The position numbers and the translations under genes were made by a program. Of a DNA stretch of 44,177 nucleotides, positions 8,376 through 18,249 are shown in pieces. This DNA is from Paracoccaceae bacterium (lineage in GTDB: Bacteria > Pseudomonadota > Alphaproteobacteria > Rhodobacterales > Rhodobacteraceae). Location of the stretch: assembly GCA_029265455.1 (NCBI GenBank), contig JAJUJF010000005.1:1-44177 (forward strand), given 5' to 3'. Positions within the stretch are counted from its first letter, which is position 1. Every line of letters starts with the position of its first letter. Under the pieces are notes generated by a model. It had not been told where the DNA came from. It searched no databases and was given only the letters and a program-made list of their open reading frames with translations.

Positions 8376-9148
8376 GCGAGGCGGCGCCGCCGCAGCCCCA
8401 GCCTATCCGTGATGCGGCGACCGTCATTCTCGTTCGTGAGGACGGCGGACGGCCACTGGTGCTGATGGGCCAGCGCGGAACCCGCGCGGCCTTCATGCCG
8501 TCGAAATTCGTCTTTCCGGGCGGCGCGGTCGACCCCGAGGACAATGCGCTTGGCGAGGAACTGACGCTCGCGCCGGAGACCGAGCGCCTGCTCGCGGTCG
8601 AGACTCCGTCCGGGCGGCGCCGCGCCCTCGCGCTCGCCGCGATCCGTGAACTCTGGGAGGAATCGGGCCTCGCGCTCGGCCGGCCCGATCCGGGGGCGCC
8701 GGCGCTTGCTCCGCGCGCGCCGGAGACGCTGCGCCCGATGCTGGAGGCGGGGATCAGGCCGGACGGGACGGGTCTGCGTTTCGTCTTCCGGGCGGTAACG
8801 CCGCCGGGGCGCCCGCGCCGCTTCGACGCGCGCTTCTTCCTCGCCCATGCCTCCTCGCTCTGCTGCGATCCGGAGGATTTCTCCCGCGCCTGCGGCGAGC
8901 TCGGCTGCCTGCAATGGGTGGATCTCGCGACGGCCCGATCGCTGCCGCATGCCTATATCACCGGGGTCGTCCTCTCCGAGATCGAGGCGATCCTCGCCGA
9001 TCGGGGGGCTGACCGGAACGCGCCGCGGCCGGTACCCTTCTATCATGACGACCGCTTCGTGTCCTACATCACTCCTGCAGGCGTCACCCCCACTCCGCGA
9101 ACCTGGGGGCCGGGCGCAGGGACGGAGCGGCGGGGGGCCGTATCTTGA
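8372..9148 (+). CDS. NUDIX hydrolase
   Basis: GTG start overlapping previous stop (GTGA); 'AATVILVREDG', 'ALAAIRELWEESGLAL'. Confidence 0.85.
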   Translation: MSEAAPPQPQPIRDAATVILVREDGGRPLVLMGQRGTRAAFMPSKFVFPGGAVDPEDNALGEELTLAPETERLLAVETPSGRRRALALAAIRELWEESGLALGRPDPGAPALAPRAPETLRPMLEAGIRPDGTGLRFVFRAVTPPGRPRRFDARFFLAHASSLCCDPEDFSRACGELGCLQWVDLATARSLPHAYITGVVLSEIEAILADRGADRNAPRPVPFYHDDRFVSYITPAGVTPTPRTWGPGAGTERRGAVS

Positions 9149-9244
9149 CAGGCGGGTGATTCCGCGTAGAAGGGCGGTCTCGGATTTCGGGGTGCGCGGG
9201 GGCGCCCCTCTGCAAGCATTGCGGGCGACCGCGGGAAGGGAATC

Positions 9245-9412
9245 ATGGCCAAGCCGACCACCATCAAGATCCGGCTGAACTCCACCGCCGACACCGGCTA
9301 TTTCTACGTGACCAAGAAGAACTCGCGCACGATGACGGAGAAGATGACCGTCCGCAAATACGATCCCGTCGCGCGCAAGCATGTCGAGTTCAAGGAAGGC
9401 AAGATCAAGTAG
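9245..9412 (+). CDS. rpmG: 50S ribosomal protein L33
   Basis: [55 protein letters not shown], 55 aa; absent from supplied ORF track. Confidence 0.97.
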   Translation: MAKPTTIKIRLNSTADTGYFYVTKKNSRTMTEKMTVRKYDPVARKHVEFKEGKIK

Positions 9413-9440
9413 CCGTCCGGCCTGATCGTCCGTGAACATG

Positions 9441-9463
9441 AAGCCCCGCTCCGGCGGGGCTTT
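9441..9463 (+). terminator. Rho-independent terminator after rpmG
   Basis: AAGCCCCGC-TCCG-GCGGGGCTT perfect 9-bp stem, then T. Confidence 0.85.
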
Positions 9464-9473
9464 CCGTTGGTGG

Positions 9474-10376
9474 CTATCGCAGCCCGGACTCGCCGCGGGC
9501 GAACTGGCTTCCCTCGATCACGTACTCGGCGAACATCGTCCGTTGCAGCGGAAAGAAGTTGTCGTCGGAGAGGAGCGTGATCCGCACCTGTCCCGCCTCG
9601 TCCTTCCAGACCGAGATCGACTCCATGTTGTCGAGTTCCCGCCGTGCGGTCTCGATCACGGTCTCGCCGCCGTCGAACCCGTCCTTCCCGAGCACGAAAC
9701 GCCTGACCCTAGTCCGGAAGCCGAGGAGCGAGAAGTCGCGTTCGAGCAGGTAGAGCCGCCCGTCGGGCCCCCAGTCGGCACCGGTGACGAGGAAGGGCGG
9801 CGCACGGTCGAGTGAAAGCTCCGTGTCCCAGATCCCGTCGCGCAGCCGGAAGACCGGGTAGGGCCGGTCGAGCGCGCCCGAACGTTCCGGGATCGCGTAG
9901 AGGACGCCCTGGGCATCGATCGCCAGCGCCTCGAACCCGGAATTCTGCTGCAGGCGGCGGAAGGCGGGATGATCGGGCACGGCGGCCGCCGGCCCGTCGA
10001 TCCGGTCATAGCGCCGGATGCGGTGGAAATGCTCGAACGAGACGTAGATGCGCCCGTCGCTGTCGACGGCGAGACCCTCGGCATCGGCGTCACGGCCGGA
10101 GACCGCCGTCCCGTCGATGGCAAGGAGCGGCCCCGATCGTTCCAGTATCGCCGCGACCAGTCTTCCGTCCCGCCGCTCCATCCGCCCCGTGGCCCAGCGC
10201 CCGGAATCGGAGATGGCAACGAACCGCGTGCCGCCGTCGAGGATCTCGAAACCCGAGAAGCCGCCGAACCCCTCGACATTCTCGTGCCAGGTCACGTCGG
10301 CGTCGAGCCGTGCCACCGGCGCTGCTGCTGCCGGCATGGCGCCGAGCGCGAGGATGGCGAGGACGAGACGGATCAT
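9474..10376 (-). CDS. Secreted esterase-like activity of phytase family protein
   Basis: Signal peptide MIRLVLAILALGAMPAAAA; 'GFGGFSGFEILDGGTRFVAISDSGRW', 'DAEGLAVDSDGRIYVSFE', 'NMESISVW'. Confidence 0.82.
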   Translation of the reverse strand: MIRLVLAILALGAMPAAAAPVARLDADVTWHENVEGFGGFSGFEILDGGTRFVAISDSGRWATGRMERRDGRLVAAILERSGPLLAIDGTAVSGRDADAEGLAVDSDGRIYVSFEHFHRIRRYDRIDGPAAAVPDHPAFRRLQQNSGFEALAIDAQGVLYAIPERSGALDRPYPVFRLRDGIWDTELSLDRAPPFLVTGADWGPDGRLYLLERDFSLLGFRTRVRRFVLGKDGFDGGETVIETARRELDNMESISVWKDEAGQVRITLLSDDNFFPLQRTMFAEYVIEGSQFARGESGLR

Positions 10377-11227
10377 GGAGTTTCGAGCACCGTCCGGCAC
10401 TGCGGCGGCAGGTCGGCGAGCCGGAGCTCGGGCCGCGGCGGCGGTGGTGGCGCATCGGGATCCGGCGGCTCGAGCGCCTCGGTTACCCACCAGACCGCCT
10501 CGGCGCAGCCGTCACCCGGTGGCAGGGGATCGGGGGCGACGCAGCCGGGCTGGCCGGCGGGGCAGGTCATGCGGACATGGAAATGCGTGTCATGTCCCCA
10601 CCACGGCCTGATCTTCGCGAGCCATCCGCGGTCGCGCGGGCCGGCGTCGGCGCACATCCTGAGCTTCACCGGGCCGGTGACGAAGATGCGTTCCACTTCC
10701 GGATCCCGCGCCGCCGCCTCGAGGATGCGGTGGTGGGCGACGGTCCAGTTGCCGTTCACCGACCGGCCATCGGCCGACCGCACCGAGATCGACGACAGCC
10801 GCTCCCGCTCGCCCCGGCTGAGATCGAGGCGGGAGGGCGGCAGCATCCAGATGTCGACGTCGAGACCGGTCTGGTGCGAGGCATGGCCCGGCGCCGGCCC
10901 GCCGCGCGGCTGCGAGATGTCGCCGATATAGAGGCCGCGCCAGCCGGCGGCGATCGCCTGGCGGCTCAGCCGCTCGACGAAGGCAAGCGTCTTCGGATGA
11001 GCCCAGTGTCGGTTGCGCCCGAGCCGCATCGCCTGCCAGCCCGGCCCGCTCTCCGGCAGGCGGATGCCGCCCGCGAGACAGCCGCGGGCATGCCGGCCGA
11101 TCGCGTGCGGCTGGTGGGAACTCGGGCTCGCCTGTGAGGAGAACAGGGCGCGTGCCGACTGTGCCTCGGCGCCCGTGCCCGTGCCCGTCCAGAGGGCGAG
11201 CACGAGCAGGAGGGGGAGAAATCTCAT
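10373..11227 (-). CDS. mepA: Penicillin-insensitive murein endopeptidase
   Basis: 'GLYIGDISQPRGGPAPGHASHQTGLDVDIWM' and 'WWGHDTHFHVRMTCP'; last part of ORF 10373..12424. Confidence 0.92.
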   Translation of the reverse strand: MRFLPLLLVLALWTGTGTGAEAQSARALFSSQASPSSHQPHAIGRHARGCLAGGIRLPESGPGWQAMRLGRNRHWAHPKTLAFVERLSRQAIAAGWRGLYIGDISQPRGGPAPGHASHQTGLDVDIWMLPPSRLDLSRGERERLSSISVRSADGRSVNGNWTVAHHRILEAAARDPEVERIFVTGPVKLRMCADAGPRDRGWLAKIRPWWGHDTHFHVRMTCPAGQPGCVAPDPLPPGDGCAEAVWWVTEALEPPDPDAPPPPPRPELRLADLPPQCRTVLETP

Positions 11228-12597
11228 TCCGGCTCCGTGCCTGTGCGTTTTCCGGCCTTCACCCAGTATAACAGAAGGAGACCGGCGAGGAACTGCGCGA
11301 TCACCGGGCTCACCCCGAGGCGCTGCGAGCCCGTCCATTCGGTCGCGACGGCGATCATGGTCGGGCCGATGAAGGCGGTGGCCTTGCCGGATAGCGCGTA
11401 GAGGCCGAAGGCCTGGGCGGGGGCGACGCGCCCCTCGGCCTGATCGACGAGAAGCGTGCGCGAGGCCGCCTGCACCGCGCCCGCAAACGCGCCGAGCGCC
11501 CCGCCGGCGACGAGGAAGACCGCATCCGGCAGGTACGAGCCTTCCGCCACCGGCAGGAACAGGACCGCCTCCCGATCCGTGAGGAGGACGAGAAGGCAGA
11601 CACCGACCAGGCCGGTGACGCAGGCGGTCACCACCGGTTTCGGCCCGAAACGCGCATCCGCCCGGCCTCCCGCCCAGGCGCCGAGGGCGCCGGTGACCGA
11701 GGCAAGGATGCCGAAGGCGCCGAGCTCGAACATCCCCCAGCCGAGCACTCCCGCCGCGAAGATGCCGCCGAAGACGAAGAGCGCCGCGAGCCCGTCGCGG
11801 TAGAAGAGCGAGGCGAGGAGGAAGACCGGGAACGTCCCCTTGCCGCGGATGCCGCGGATGGTGGCGAGGAGATCCGCGATTCCCGCACCGACCGCCCCGC
11901 GCATCCGCCCGCGCGGGGCATCGGGGGTCCACAGGAAGAGCGGCAGCGCGAAGATCAGGTACCAGATCGCCGCGAAGGGGCCGGTGGCGCGTTCGGGCTC
12001 GCCCTTCGCCGGGTCGAGGCCGAAGACCGGCACGAGCCCCGCCATCGTCCGGTCCGAACCCGGGGCGGGAGCGACGAAGACGAGGATGAGGACGAGCGCG
12101 AGCAGCCCGCCGACATAGCCGATTGCCCATCCCGAACCCGAGATCCGGCCGATCGCCGCCCGCGGACCGAGGCCGGGCAGCATCGCGTTGGTGAAGATGA
12201 GGCAGAATTCCGAGCCGAGATAAGCGAGGCCGAAGGCGAGAAGCACCGGCAGCGGCTCGGCCATGGCGGGTTCGGCCAGCCAGAGCCCGGCGCAGCCGGC
12301 GACGAAGGGAAGCGAGAAGGCGGCCACCCAGGGCTTGCGCGCGCCGGTCCGGTCCGCGATCGCCCCGAGCGGCGCCGCGAGCAGCGCCACCGTCGCGCCG
12401 GCAACCGCTGCCGCTGTCCCCCAAAGTGCCTGGCCGGTGACCGGATCATGCGCCACCTTCGCGGCGAAATAGGGCGCGAAGATGAAGGTGAGGATCAGCG
12501 TGTAGAAGGGCTGGTTCGCCCAGTCATAGAGCATCCAGCCCCGGATGCCGCGCCAGCTGGCCGCCACGGGCGCGTCATTTGCCATTCCCCTGCTCAT
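11224..12597 (-). CDS. MFS transporter, UMF1/Atg22-like permease
   Basis: ~12 TM; 'WMLYDWANQPFYTLILTFIFAPYFA', 'VQAASRTLLVDQ'; start ambiguous (12597 or 12585). Confidence 0.85.
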   Translation of the reverse strand: MSRGMANDAPVAASWRGIRGWMLYDWANQPFYTLILTFIFAPYFAAKVAHDPVTGQALWGTAAAVAGATVALLAAPLGAIADRTGARKPWVAAFSLPFVAGCAGLWLAEPAMAEPLPVLLAFGLAYLGSEFCLIFTNAMLPGLGPRAAIGRISGSGWAIGYVGGLLALVLILVFVAPAPGSDRTMAGLVPVFGLDPAKGEPERATGPFAAIWYLIFALPLFLWTPDAPRGRMRGAVGAGIADLLATIRGIRGKGTFPVFLLASLFYRDGLAALFVFGGIFAAGVLGWGMFELGAFGILASVTGALGAWAGGRADARFGPKPVVTACVTGLVGVCLLVLLTDREAVLFLPVAEGSYLPDAVFLVAGGALGAFAGAVQAASRTLLVDQAEGRVAPAQAFGLYALSGKATAFIGPTMIAVATEWTGSQRLGVSPVIAQFLAGLLLLYWVKAGKRTGTEPE

Positions 12598-12749
12598 GGC
12601 ACCGGCATCATCCGGCGGATGCGCCGCGCTTCGGCGGCAGGAAAGGGGGACGGATGCACCGGGCACTCACGCGGGACCAGATTACCGGAATGTCCCTTTT
12701 TTCCGGTTTCCGCCCGCCTTGGCAACCGCCTGGCCGCCCTCATGCGGGA

Positions 12750-13853
12750 TCAGCCGAAGGCGCCGGAGGCCCGGGCCGAGAGCATGAAGGCCCGCGCCGA
12801 GCGGGTATCGGCCAGACGCGTGAGCGCGACGTCGTCGAGCCGCGTGGCCAGGTCGCGGAGGACCGCGTCGAACCGGCGCTGGAAGAAATGCGCGGTGTCG
12901 CGGAAGATCGAGTTGGATTCCATGAGCTTCCTGACCACGGCGAGCGCGCGCTCGTCGCGGATGCCGCCGAATGTCTCCACCTCGCTCCCCCGTCTGCCTT
13001 CGGCAAAGGCGCGCCATACCGCAGGCGACGGCGGTTCGGGCGCGAGATCATCCATGTAGACACCCTCCTGGGCCAGGAGATTCATCACGTCCTCCGCTGC
13101 CTGCAGCATCTGCGCGAGGTCCTGATGGCGCAGTGCCCGGCCAAGCGCGCGGAAGCCCTCGCGGTCCTCGACATCCTTCGGGAAGTCGAAGGCGCGCAGC
13201 AGATCCTCGAGGCCGAGTTCCTCCTCGGCCTCGGCCGGGATGTCCGGCGGTGCGGGTTGGCGCACCTCCACCTCCGGTGCCTTCGAGGTCACGGGCGCCG
13301 GGGCGGCGGCCGCACCGGCAGATGCAGCGAGCAGCCTCTCGAGCCGCTGCTGTGCCGCGGCAAGCTCGGCGAACCGGTTGCCGACGCTGCCATTGATCGC
13401 GCCCCTGATCACGGAGTCGAGATCGCGCCGCAACTCCGCCTGCGCCTCCGCGACCGCCGTGCGCACGACACGCTCGACCGCGCGCGGGGTGAGCGGCCCG
13501 TCTTCCCGAAGCGACGCCCTGGTCTCCGCGAGCGCCTCCGCAAGCGGCCCCGCCGCCGCCACCAGCTCCGCCACCGCCGCCCGCTGCCGGGCAAGCTCTG
13601 CGGCGAGCCAGGCGGCGAGGGTGATCAGACCGAGGGGAAGCGTGAGGGCGACGAGGAAGAACACCGCGTCGAGGAAAACCGTCCCGCGCGCCTGTCCGCC
13701 ACCCGCGCCGCCGAAATAGCCTCCGCCATAGGAGAGGACCAGCACCGCCCAGAGGATGCCGGCGAGGATCGCCACGCGATTCACGAGGCTCGTCTCCCGG
13801 AACCGGCCGGCGAGCGTCTTCGGGTCGAACTTGTCGAGGTCGAGCCGCGCCAT
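12750..13853 (-). CDS. Conserved hypothetical membrane protein, two TM plus coiled coil
   Basis: Long codon-consistent ORF, two TM near N-terminus, Ala/Glu-rich coiled-coil and helical C-terminal domain; between greA and MFS gene on same strand. Confidence 0.75.
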   Translation of the reverse strand: MARLDLDKFDPKTLAGRFRETSLVNRVAILAGILWAVLVLSYGGGYFGGAGGGQARGTVFLDAVFFLVALTLPLGLITLAAWLAAELARQRAAVAELVAAAGPLAEALAETRASLREDGPLTPRAVERVVRTAVAEAQAELRRDLDSVIRGAINGSVGNRFAELAAAQQRLERLLAASAGAAAAPAPVTSKAPEVEVRQPAPPDIPAEAEEELGLEDLLRAFDFPKDVEDREGFRALGRALRHQDLAQMLQAAEDVMNLLAQEGVYMDDLAPEPPSPAVWRAFAEGRRGSEVETFGGIRDERALAVVRKLMESNSIFRDTAHFFQRRFDAVLRDLATRLDDVALTRLADTRSARAFMLSARASGAFG

Positions 13854-13857
13854 CAGC

Positions 13858-14328
13858 TCAGACGTATTTCACCGCAAGGATCTCGTAGCTCTTCACGCCG
13901 CCGGGGGTCTGGACCTCGACGGAATCACCCTCCTCCTTGCCGATGAGCGCCCGGGCAAGGGGCGATCTCACGTTGAGGCGGCCCGCCTCGATATTCGCCT
14001 CGTGCTCACCGACGATCTGGAAGGTCTTCTCGTCCTCGGTATCCTCGTCGAGCAGCACAACCGTCGCGCCGAACTTGACGGCGCCCGAGAGCCTCGAGAT
14101 GTCGATCACTTCCGAACGCGCGATCACCGCCTCGAGCTCCTTGATCCGGCCCTCGATGAAACTCTGCTTCTCGCGTGCGGCATGATATTCCGCATTCTCC
14201 GACAGGTCGCCATGCTCGCGCGCCTCGGCGATCGCCTGGATCACCGCAGGGCGCTCCACCGATTTCAGCTTCTTCAGTTCGGCGTCAAGCTGGGCGAACC
14301 CATTCGCCGTCAGCGGCACCTTCTCCAT
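13858..14328 (-). CDS. greA: Transcription elongation factor GreA
   Basis: [55 protein letters not shown]... Confidence 0.97.
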   Translation of the reverse strand: MEKVPLTANGFAQLDAELKKLKSVERPAVIQAIAEAREHGDLSENAEYHAAREKQSFIEGRIKELEAVIARSEVIDISRLSGAVKFGATVVLLDEDTEDEKTFQIVGEHEANIEAGRLNVRSPLARALIGKEEGDSVEVQTPGGVKSYEILAVKYV

Positions 14329-14423
14329 TGCGGTCTCCTCGCGGCGGCCGCAGGGCGGCCGCCCGCATGTGGCATGCTGAATAACAAAAGGCGGGCCGCA
14401 GCTCTTCGCCCGGCCTCGCCCCC

Positions 14424-14442
14424 GTCCCGGACACTCCGGGAC
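14424..14442. promoter_or_regulatory. Perfect 8-bp inverted repeat GTCCCGGA-CAC-TCCGGGAC
   Basis: Seen directly in the greA/ETF-QO divergent intergenic region; function unknown. Confidence 0.4.
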
Positions 14443-14733
14443 ATCGAAAGCATAGGAAGGCGCTCTGGTCAGTTCAAGCAGAAGCGCCCGGAGCCGCGCA
14501 TCGAAACCGCCGCAACGTGATCGCAGGGCGATCCTCCCGCGCCGGCTGCGCCCCGCCATTGCAGGTATCGGCCTTGCAGGGCTTCGGGACAGCGCGCAGT
14601 TGTCGGACGCCACGATCCGGACGATGAGGGGATGCAGGCCGAAAGACATCCCGGACGCGGGGTTCGCGTTGACCGGCCGTGCCTGCCTGCGCTACGTCAC
14701 GCCCTCAAGCCAACAATGCTCCGGGAGGCTGGC

Positions 14734-16386
14734 ATGGCCGAAATCGAGCGCGAGCGAATGGATTACGACGTGGTCATCGTCGGCGGCGGTCCGGCGGGCC
14801 TCTCCGCCGCGATCCGCCTCAAGCAGCTCGATCCCGACCTGGCGGTTGTCCTGCTCGAGAAGGGCTCGGAGATCGGCGCGCACATCCTGTCGGGCGCGGT
14901 GCTCGACCCCGTGGGCCTAGATCGCCTCCTGCCCGACTGGCGCGAGCGCGGCGCGCCGATCACGACGAAGGTGACCGACGACCGTTTCTATCTCCTCGGC
15001 GAGGGCGGGCAGATCCGCGTCCCGAACTGGACGATGCCGCCGCTGATGAAGAACCACGACAACTATATCGTGTCGATGGGCAATGTCTGCCGCTGGCTCG
15101 CCGGGATCGCCGAGGAACTGGGCGTCGAGATCTTTCCCGGCATGGCCGCCTCCGAGGCCGTCTATGACGGCGAGCGCCTCTCCGGCGTCGTGGTTGGCGA
15201 GTTCGGCCTCAACCCGGACCGCACGCCGGGACCGAACTACGAGCCGGGGATGGAGCTCCACGGGAAATACGTCTTCCTCGCGGAAGGTGCGCGCGGCCAC
15301 CTGACCAAGAGGGCGATCATCCGCCACGGCCTCGCGGAGGGTCGGGAGCCGCAGAAATACGGCATCGGCATGAAGGAGATCTGGGAAATCCGCCCCCAGG
15401 CGCACCGCCCCGGTCAGGTCACCCATACCATGGGCTGGCCGCTCGGCAACAATGCGGGCGGCGGTTCGTTCATGTATCACGCCGAGGACAATCAGGTGTA
15501 TCTCGGCTTCGTGGTGCATCTGAACTACGAAAATCCCTATCTCGACCCGTATCGCGAGTTCCAGCAGTTCAAGCATCATCCGCTGATCGCCGATGTGCTC
15601 CGGGGCGGCAGGCGTGTGGCCTACGGTGCCCGCGCGATCACCGAGGGCGGCTGGCAGTCGCTGCCGAAGCTGGTCTTCCCGGGCGGCGCGCTTCTTGGCT
15701 GCGCCGCCGGCATGGTGAACGTCCCCCGTATCAAGGGCAATCACAACGCGATGCTCTCCGGCATCCACGCCGCCGAGGCCGCTCGCGAGGCGATTGCCGC
15801 CGGCCGGGCGGGGGACGAGCTTTCCGCCTATGCGGAGGCGGTCGAGACCGGGCCGATTGCCGCCGATCTCCGACCCGTGCGCAACGTGAAGCCCCTCTGG
15901 TCGAGCATGGGGGCGACCGCGTCGATGGTTCTTGGCGGGATCGACATGTGGACCTCGCACTGGCTCAAGGGGCGCTCGCTCTTCGGCACCCGCAAACACG
16001 GCAAGACCGATGCCGAGGCCACGCAGCGGGCCGAGCATTTCGAGCCGATCGACTACCCGAAACCCGACGGTGTCCTTTCCTTCGACCGGCTGACGAATGT
16101 CGCCTATTCCTTCACCAACCATGCCGAGGACCAGCCCTGCCACCTGGTGCTGAAGGACCCGCGCATCCCGATCGAGATCAACCTGCCGCGGTTCGACGAG
16201 CCGGCGCAGCGCTACTGCCCGGCCGGCGTCTACGAGGTCGTTCGCGACGAGGCCGGCGCGCCGCGGTTCCAGATCAACTTCCAGAACTGCGTCCACTGCA
16301 AGACCTGCGACATCAAGGACCCATTGCAGAACATCGAATGGACCCCGCCGCAGGGCGGCGACGGACCGAACTATCCGAACATGTGA
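14734..16386 (+). CDS. Electron transfer flavoprotein-ubiquinone oxidoreductase
   Basis: FAD motif 'DVVIVGGGPAGLSAAIRL'; 'GAHILSGAVLDP'; C-terminal 4Fe-4S 'NCVHCKTCDIKDPLQNIEWTPPQGGDGPNYPNM'. Confidence 0.96.
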   Translation: MAEIERERMDYDVVIVGGGPAGLSAAIRLKQLDPDLAVVLLEKGSEIGAHILSGAVLDPVGLDRLLPDWRERGAPITTKVTDDRFYLLGEGGQIRVPNWTMPPLMKNHDNYIVSMGNVCRWLAGIAEELGVEIFPGMAASEAVYDGERLSGVVVGEFGLNPDRTPGPNYEPGMELHGKYVFLAEGARGHLTKRAIIRHGLAEGREPQKYGIGMKEIWEIRPQAHRPGQVTHTMGWPLGNNAGGGSFMYHAEDNQVYLGFVVHLNYENPYLDPYREFQQFKHHPLIADVLRGGRRVAYGARAITEGGWQSLPKLVFPGGALLGCAAGMVNVPRIKGNHNAMLSGIHAAEAAREAIAAGRAGDELSAYAEAVETGPIAADLRPVRNVKPLWSSMGATASMVLGGIDMWTSHWLKGRSLFGTRKHGKTDAEATQRAEHFEPIDYPKPDGVLSFDRLTNVAYSFTNHAEDQPCHLVLKDPRIPIEINLPRFDEPAQRYCPAGVYEVVRDEAGAPRFQINFQNCVHCKTCDIKDPLQNIEWTPPQGGDGPNYPNM

Positions 16387-16467
16387 CGATTTGCGCGCCC
16401 GCGCCGTTGCCAGACCTGGCGCGGACGCCTACCGTCAGGCTTTGAGCCGCCCGAGAGGAGCGCATCC

Positions 16468-18249
16468 TTGGCCAATCGGTTGAAATCGAGCCTCCGTGCC
16501 GCGGCGTTGACGCTGCTGCTTGCCGGATCGGCGGTCCTGCCGGGAGGAGCGGGAGCGCAGGGGCTCGCCGGTCCCTATCTCGCCGCCATCCTTGCCGATT
16601 TCCGCAACGATTACGTCGCGGCTGCCGAGCATTACGCGCGCGCCCTCGCCCGCGATCCCGGGAATGTCGGGCTGATGCAGAACACGCTGGTGTCGCGGAT
16701 CGCCGCCGCCGATTTCGAGGGGGCGCTCGCCCTTGCGGCAGATCTTGCCGCGGCGGCGCCCGACAACGAGATCGCCGGCCTCGTCCTCGGCGCCGATGCG
16801 CTCGGGCGCGGCGACTACGAGGCGGCGGCGGAACTGCTCAGCGCCGAGACGCTGGGGCTCAATCCCCTGCTCGACGGCCTGGTCTCCGGCTGGATCGCGG
16901 TGGGCCGCGAGGATTTCGAGGCGGCGCAGGCACGGTTCGACGCGCTCGACGACAACGAGCTCATCGGCGCCTACGGCCGGTATCACAAGGCGCTCGCCCT
17001 CGCGCTGGCCGGGGATTTCGTCTCGGCGGAGGCGCTGTTCGCCGGGATCGGGGATCCGCTCCCGCTCGAACGCGAGGCGATCATCGCCCATGCCGAGGTG
17101 CTTGCCCAGCTCGGCCGCGAGGAGGAGGCGATCGCGCAGCTCGATGCGATCCTCGACACCGGATTCCCCGATCTCGTGCTGCTCGATCTTCGTCGCCGCC
17201 TCGCTTCCGGCGACGAGGTGCCGTTCTCCGTCATCCGCCGTCCCTCCGATGGCGCGGCCGAGGCCTTCCTCACCTTTGCCACCGCCCTCAATACCGAGGA
17301 ATCCGACCGGTTCTCGCTGATCTACGCGCGGCTCGCCGGGCTGATCCGGCCCGGCCTCAGCCGCGCGAGCCTGCTTGCCGCCGAGATCCTCGAACGCCAC
17401 GGCCAGTACGACCTCGCCATCGAGGCACTCGCGGACGTGCCCGAGGATTCCGTCTGGTTCGTCACCGCCGAGCTTCGCCGCGCCGCCACCCAGCGCGCGG
17501 CCGGGGATCCCGACGCGGGCATCGCCACGCTCCGCGCCCTGGCCGAGCGCCATCCCGGGACGATCGAGGTCCATTCCGCGCTTGGCGATGCGCTGCGGGT
17601 GGCCGAGCATTACGAGGAAGCCGCCGCCGCCTACAGCCGCGCGATCGACCTGATCGGCGAGCCCGCGCCCGCGCACTGGCCGATCTTCTATGCCCGCGCC
17701 ATCGCCTGGGAGCGGGCCGGCATCTGGGACCGCGCGGAAACCGATTTCCGCCGTGCACTCGAACTCGAGCCCGAGCAGCCGCTCGTGCTAAACTATCTCG
17801 GCTATTCCCTCGTCGAGCAGCGCCGCAATCTCGACGAGGCGCTCGACATGATCGAACGCGCCGTCGCGAGCGAGCCCGACGACGGCTACATCATCGACTC
17901 CCTCGGCTGGGTCCTCTATCGCCTCGGCCGCTACGAGGAGGCGCTGCCGCACCTGCTGCGGGCGGTGGAGCTGCTGCCGACCGATGCCGTCCTCAACGAT
18001 CATCTCGGCGACGTGCTCTGGATGGTGGGGCGCGAGCGCGAGGCCCGCTTCCAGTGGAGCCGCGCCCTTTCCTTCGGTCCGGCCGAGGATCTCGACATGG
18101 ACCGGATCCGGCGCAAGCTCGAGGTGGGGCTCGACGCCGTGCTCGCCGAGGAGGAGGACGAGGCTACGGTCGGCACCGCTCCGGCGGAGACCGCCGGCGG
18201 CGACGGCGCGGAGGAGGCCGGAAGCCGCCGCTCCGGACGCGGAGGCTGA
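16468..18249 (+). CDS. Secreted TPR-repeat protein, TTG start
   Basis: Signal peptide; repeated TPRs e.g. 'VLNYLGYSLVEQRRNLDEALDMIERAVASEPDDGYIIDSLGWVLYRLGRYEEALPHLLRAVELLP'; TTG after GAGAGGAG. Confidence 0.88.
   Translation: MANRLKSSLRAAALTLLLAGSAVLPGGAGAQGLAGPYLAAILADFRNDYVAAAEHYARALARDPGNVGLMQNTLVSRIAAADFEGALALAADLAAAAPDNEIAGLVLGADALGRGDYEAAAELLSAETLGLNPLLDGLVSGWIAVGREDFEAAQARFDALDDNELIGAYGRYHKALALALAGDFVSAEALFAGIGDPLPLEREAIIAHAEVLAQLGREEEAIAQLDAILDTGFPDLVLLDLRRRLASGDEVPFSVIRRPSDGAAEAFLTFATALNTEESDRFSLIYARLAGLIRPGLSRASLLAAEILERHGQYDLAIEALADVPEDSVWFVTAELRRAATQRAAGDPDAGIATLRALAERHPGTIEVHSALGDALRVAEHYEEAAAAYSRAIDLIGEPAPAHWPIFYARAIAWERAGIWDRAETDFRRALELEPEQPLVLNYLGYSLVEQRRNLDEALDMIERAVASEPDDGYIIDSLGWVLYRLGRYEEALPHLLRAVELLPTDAVLNDHLGDVLWMVGREREARFQWSRALSFGPAEDLDMDRIRRKLEVGLDAVLAEEEDEATVGTAPAETAGGDGAEEAGSRRSGRGG

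Noticed and set aside
11228-12424. N-terminal ~400 aa of the 683-aa minus ORF 10373..12424
   Set aside because: Alternative-frame reading of the MFS transporter gene; Arg/Gly-rich with no domain, while MepA starts at 11227 with a signal peptide.
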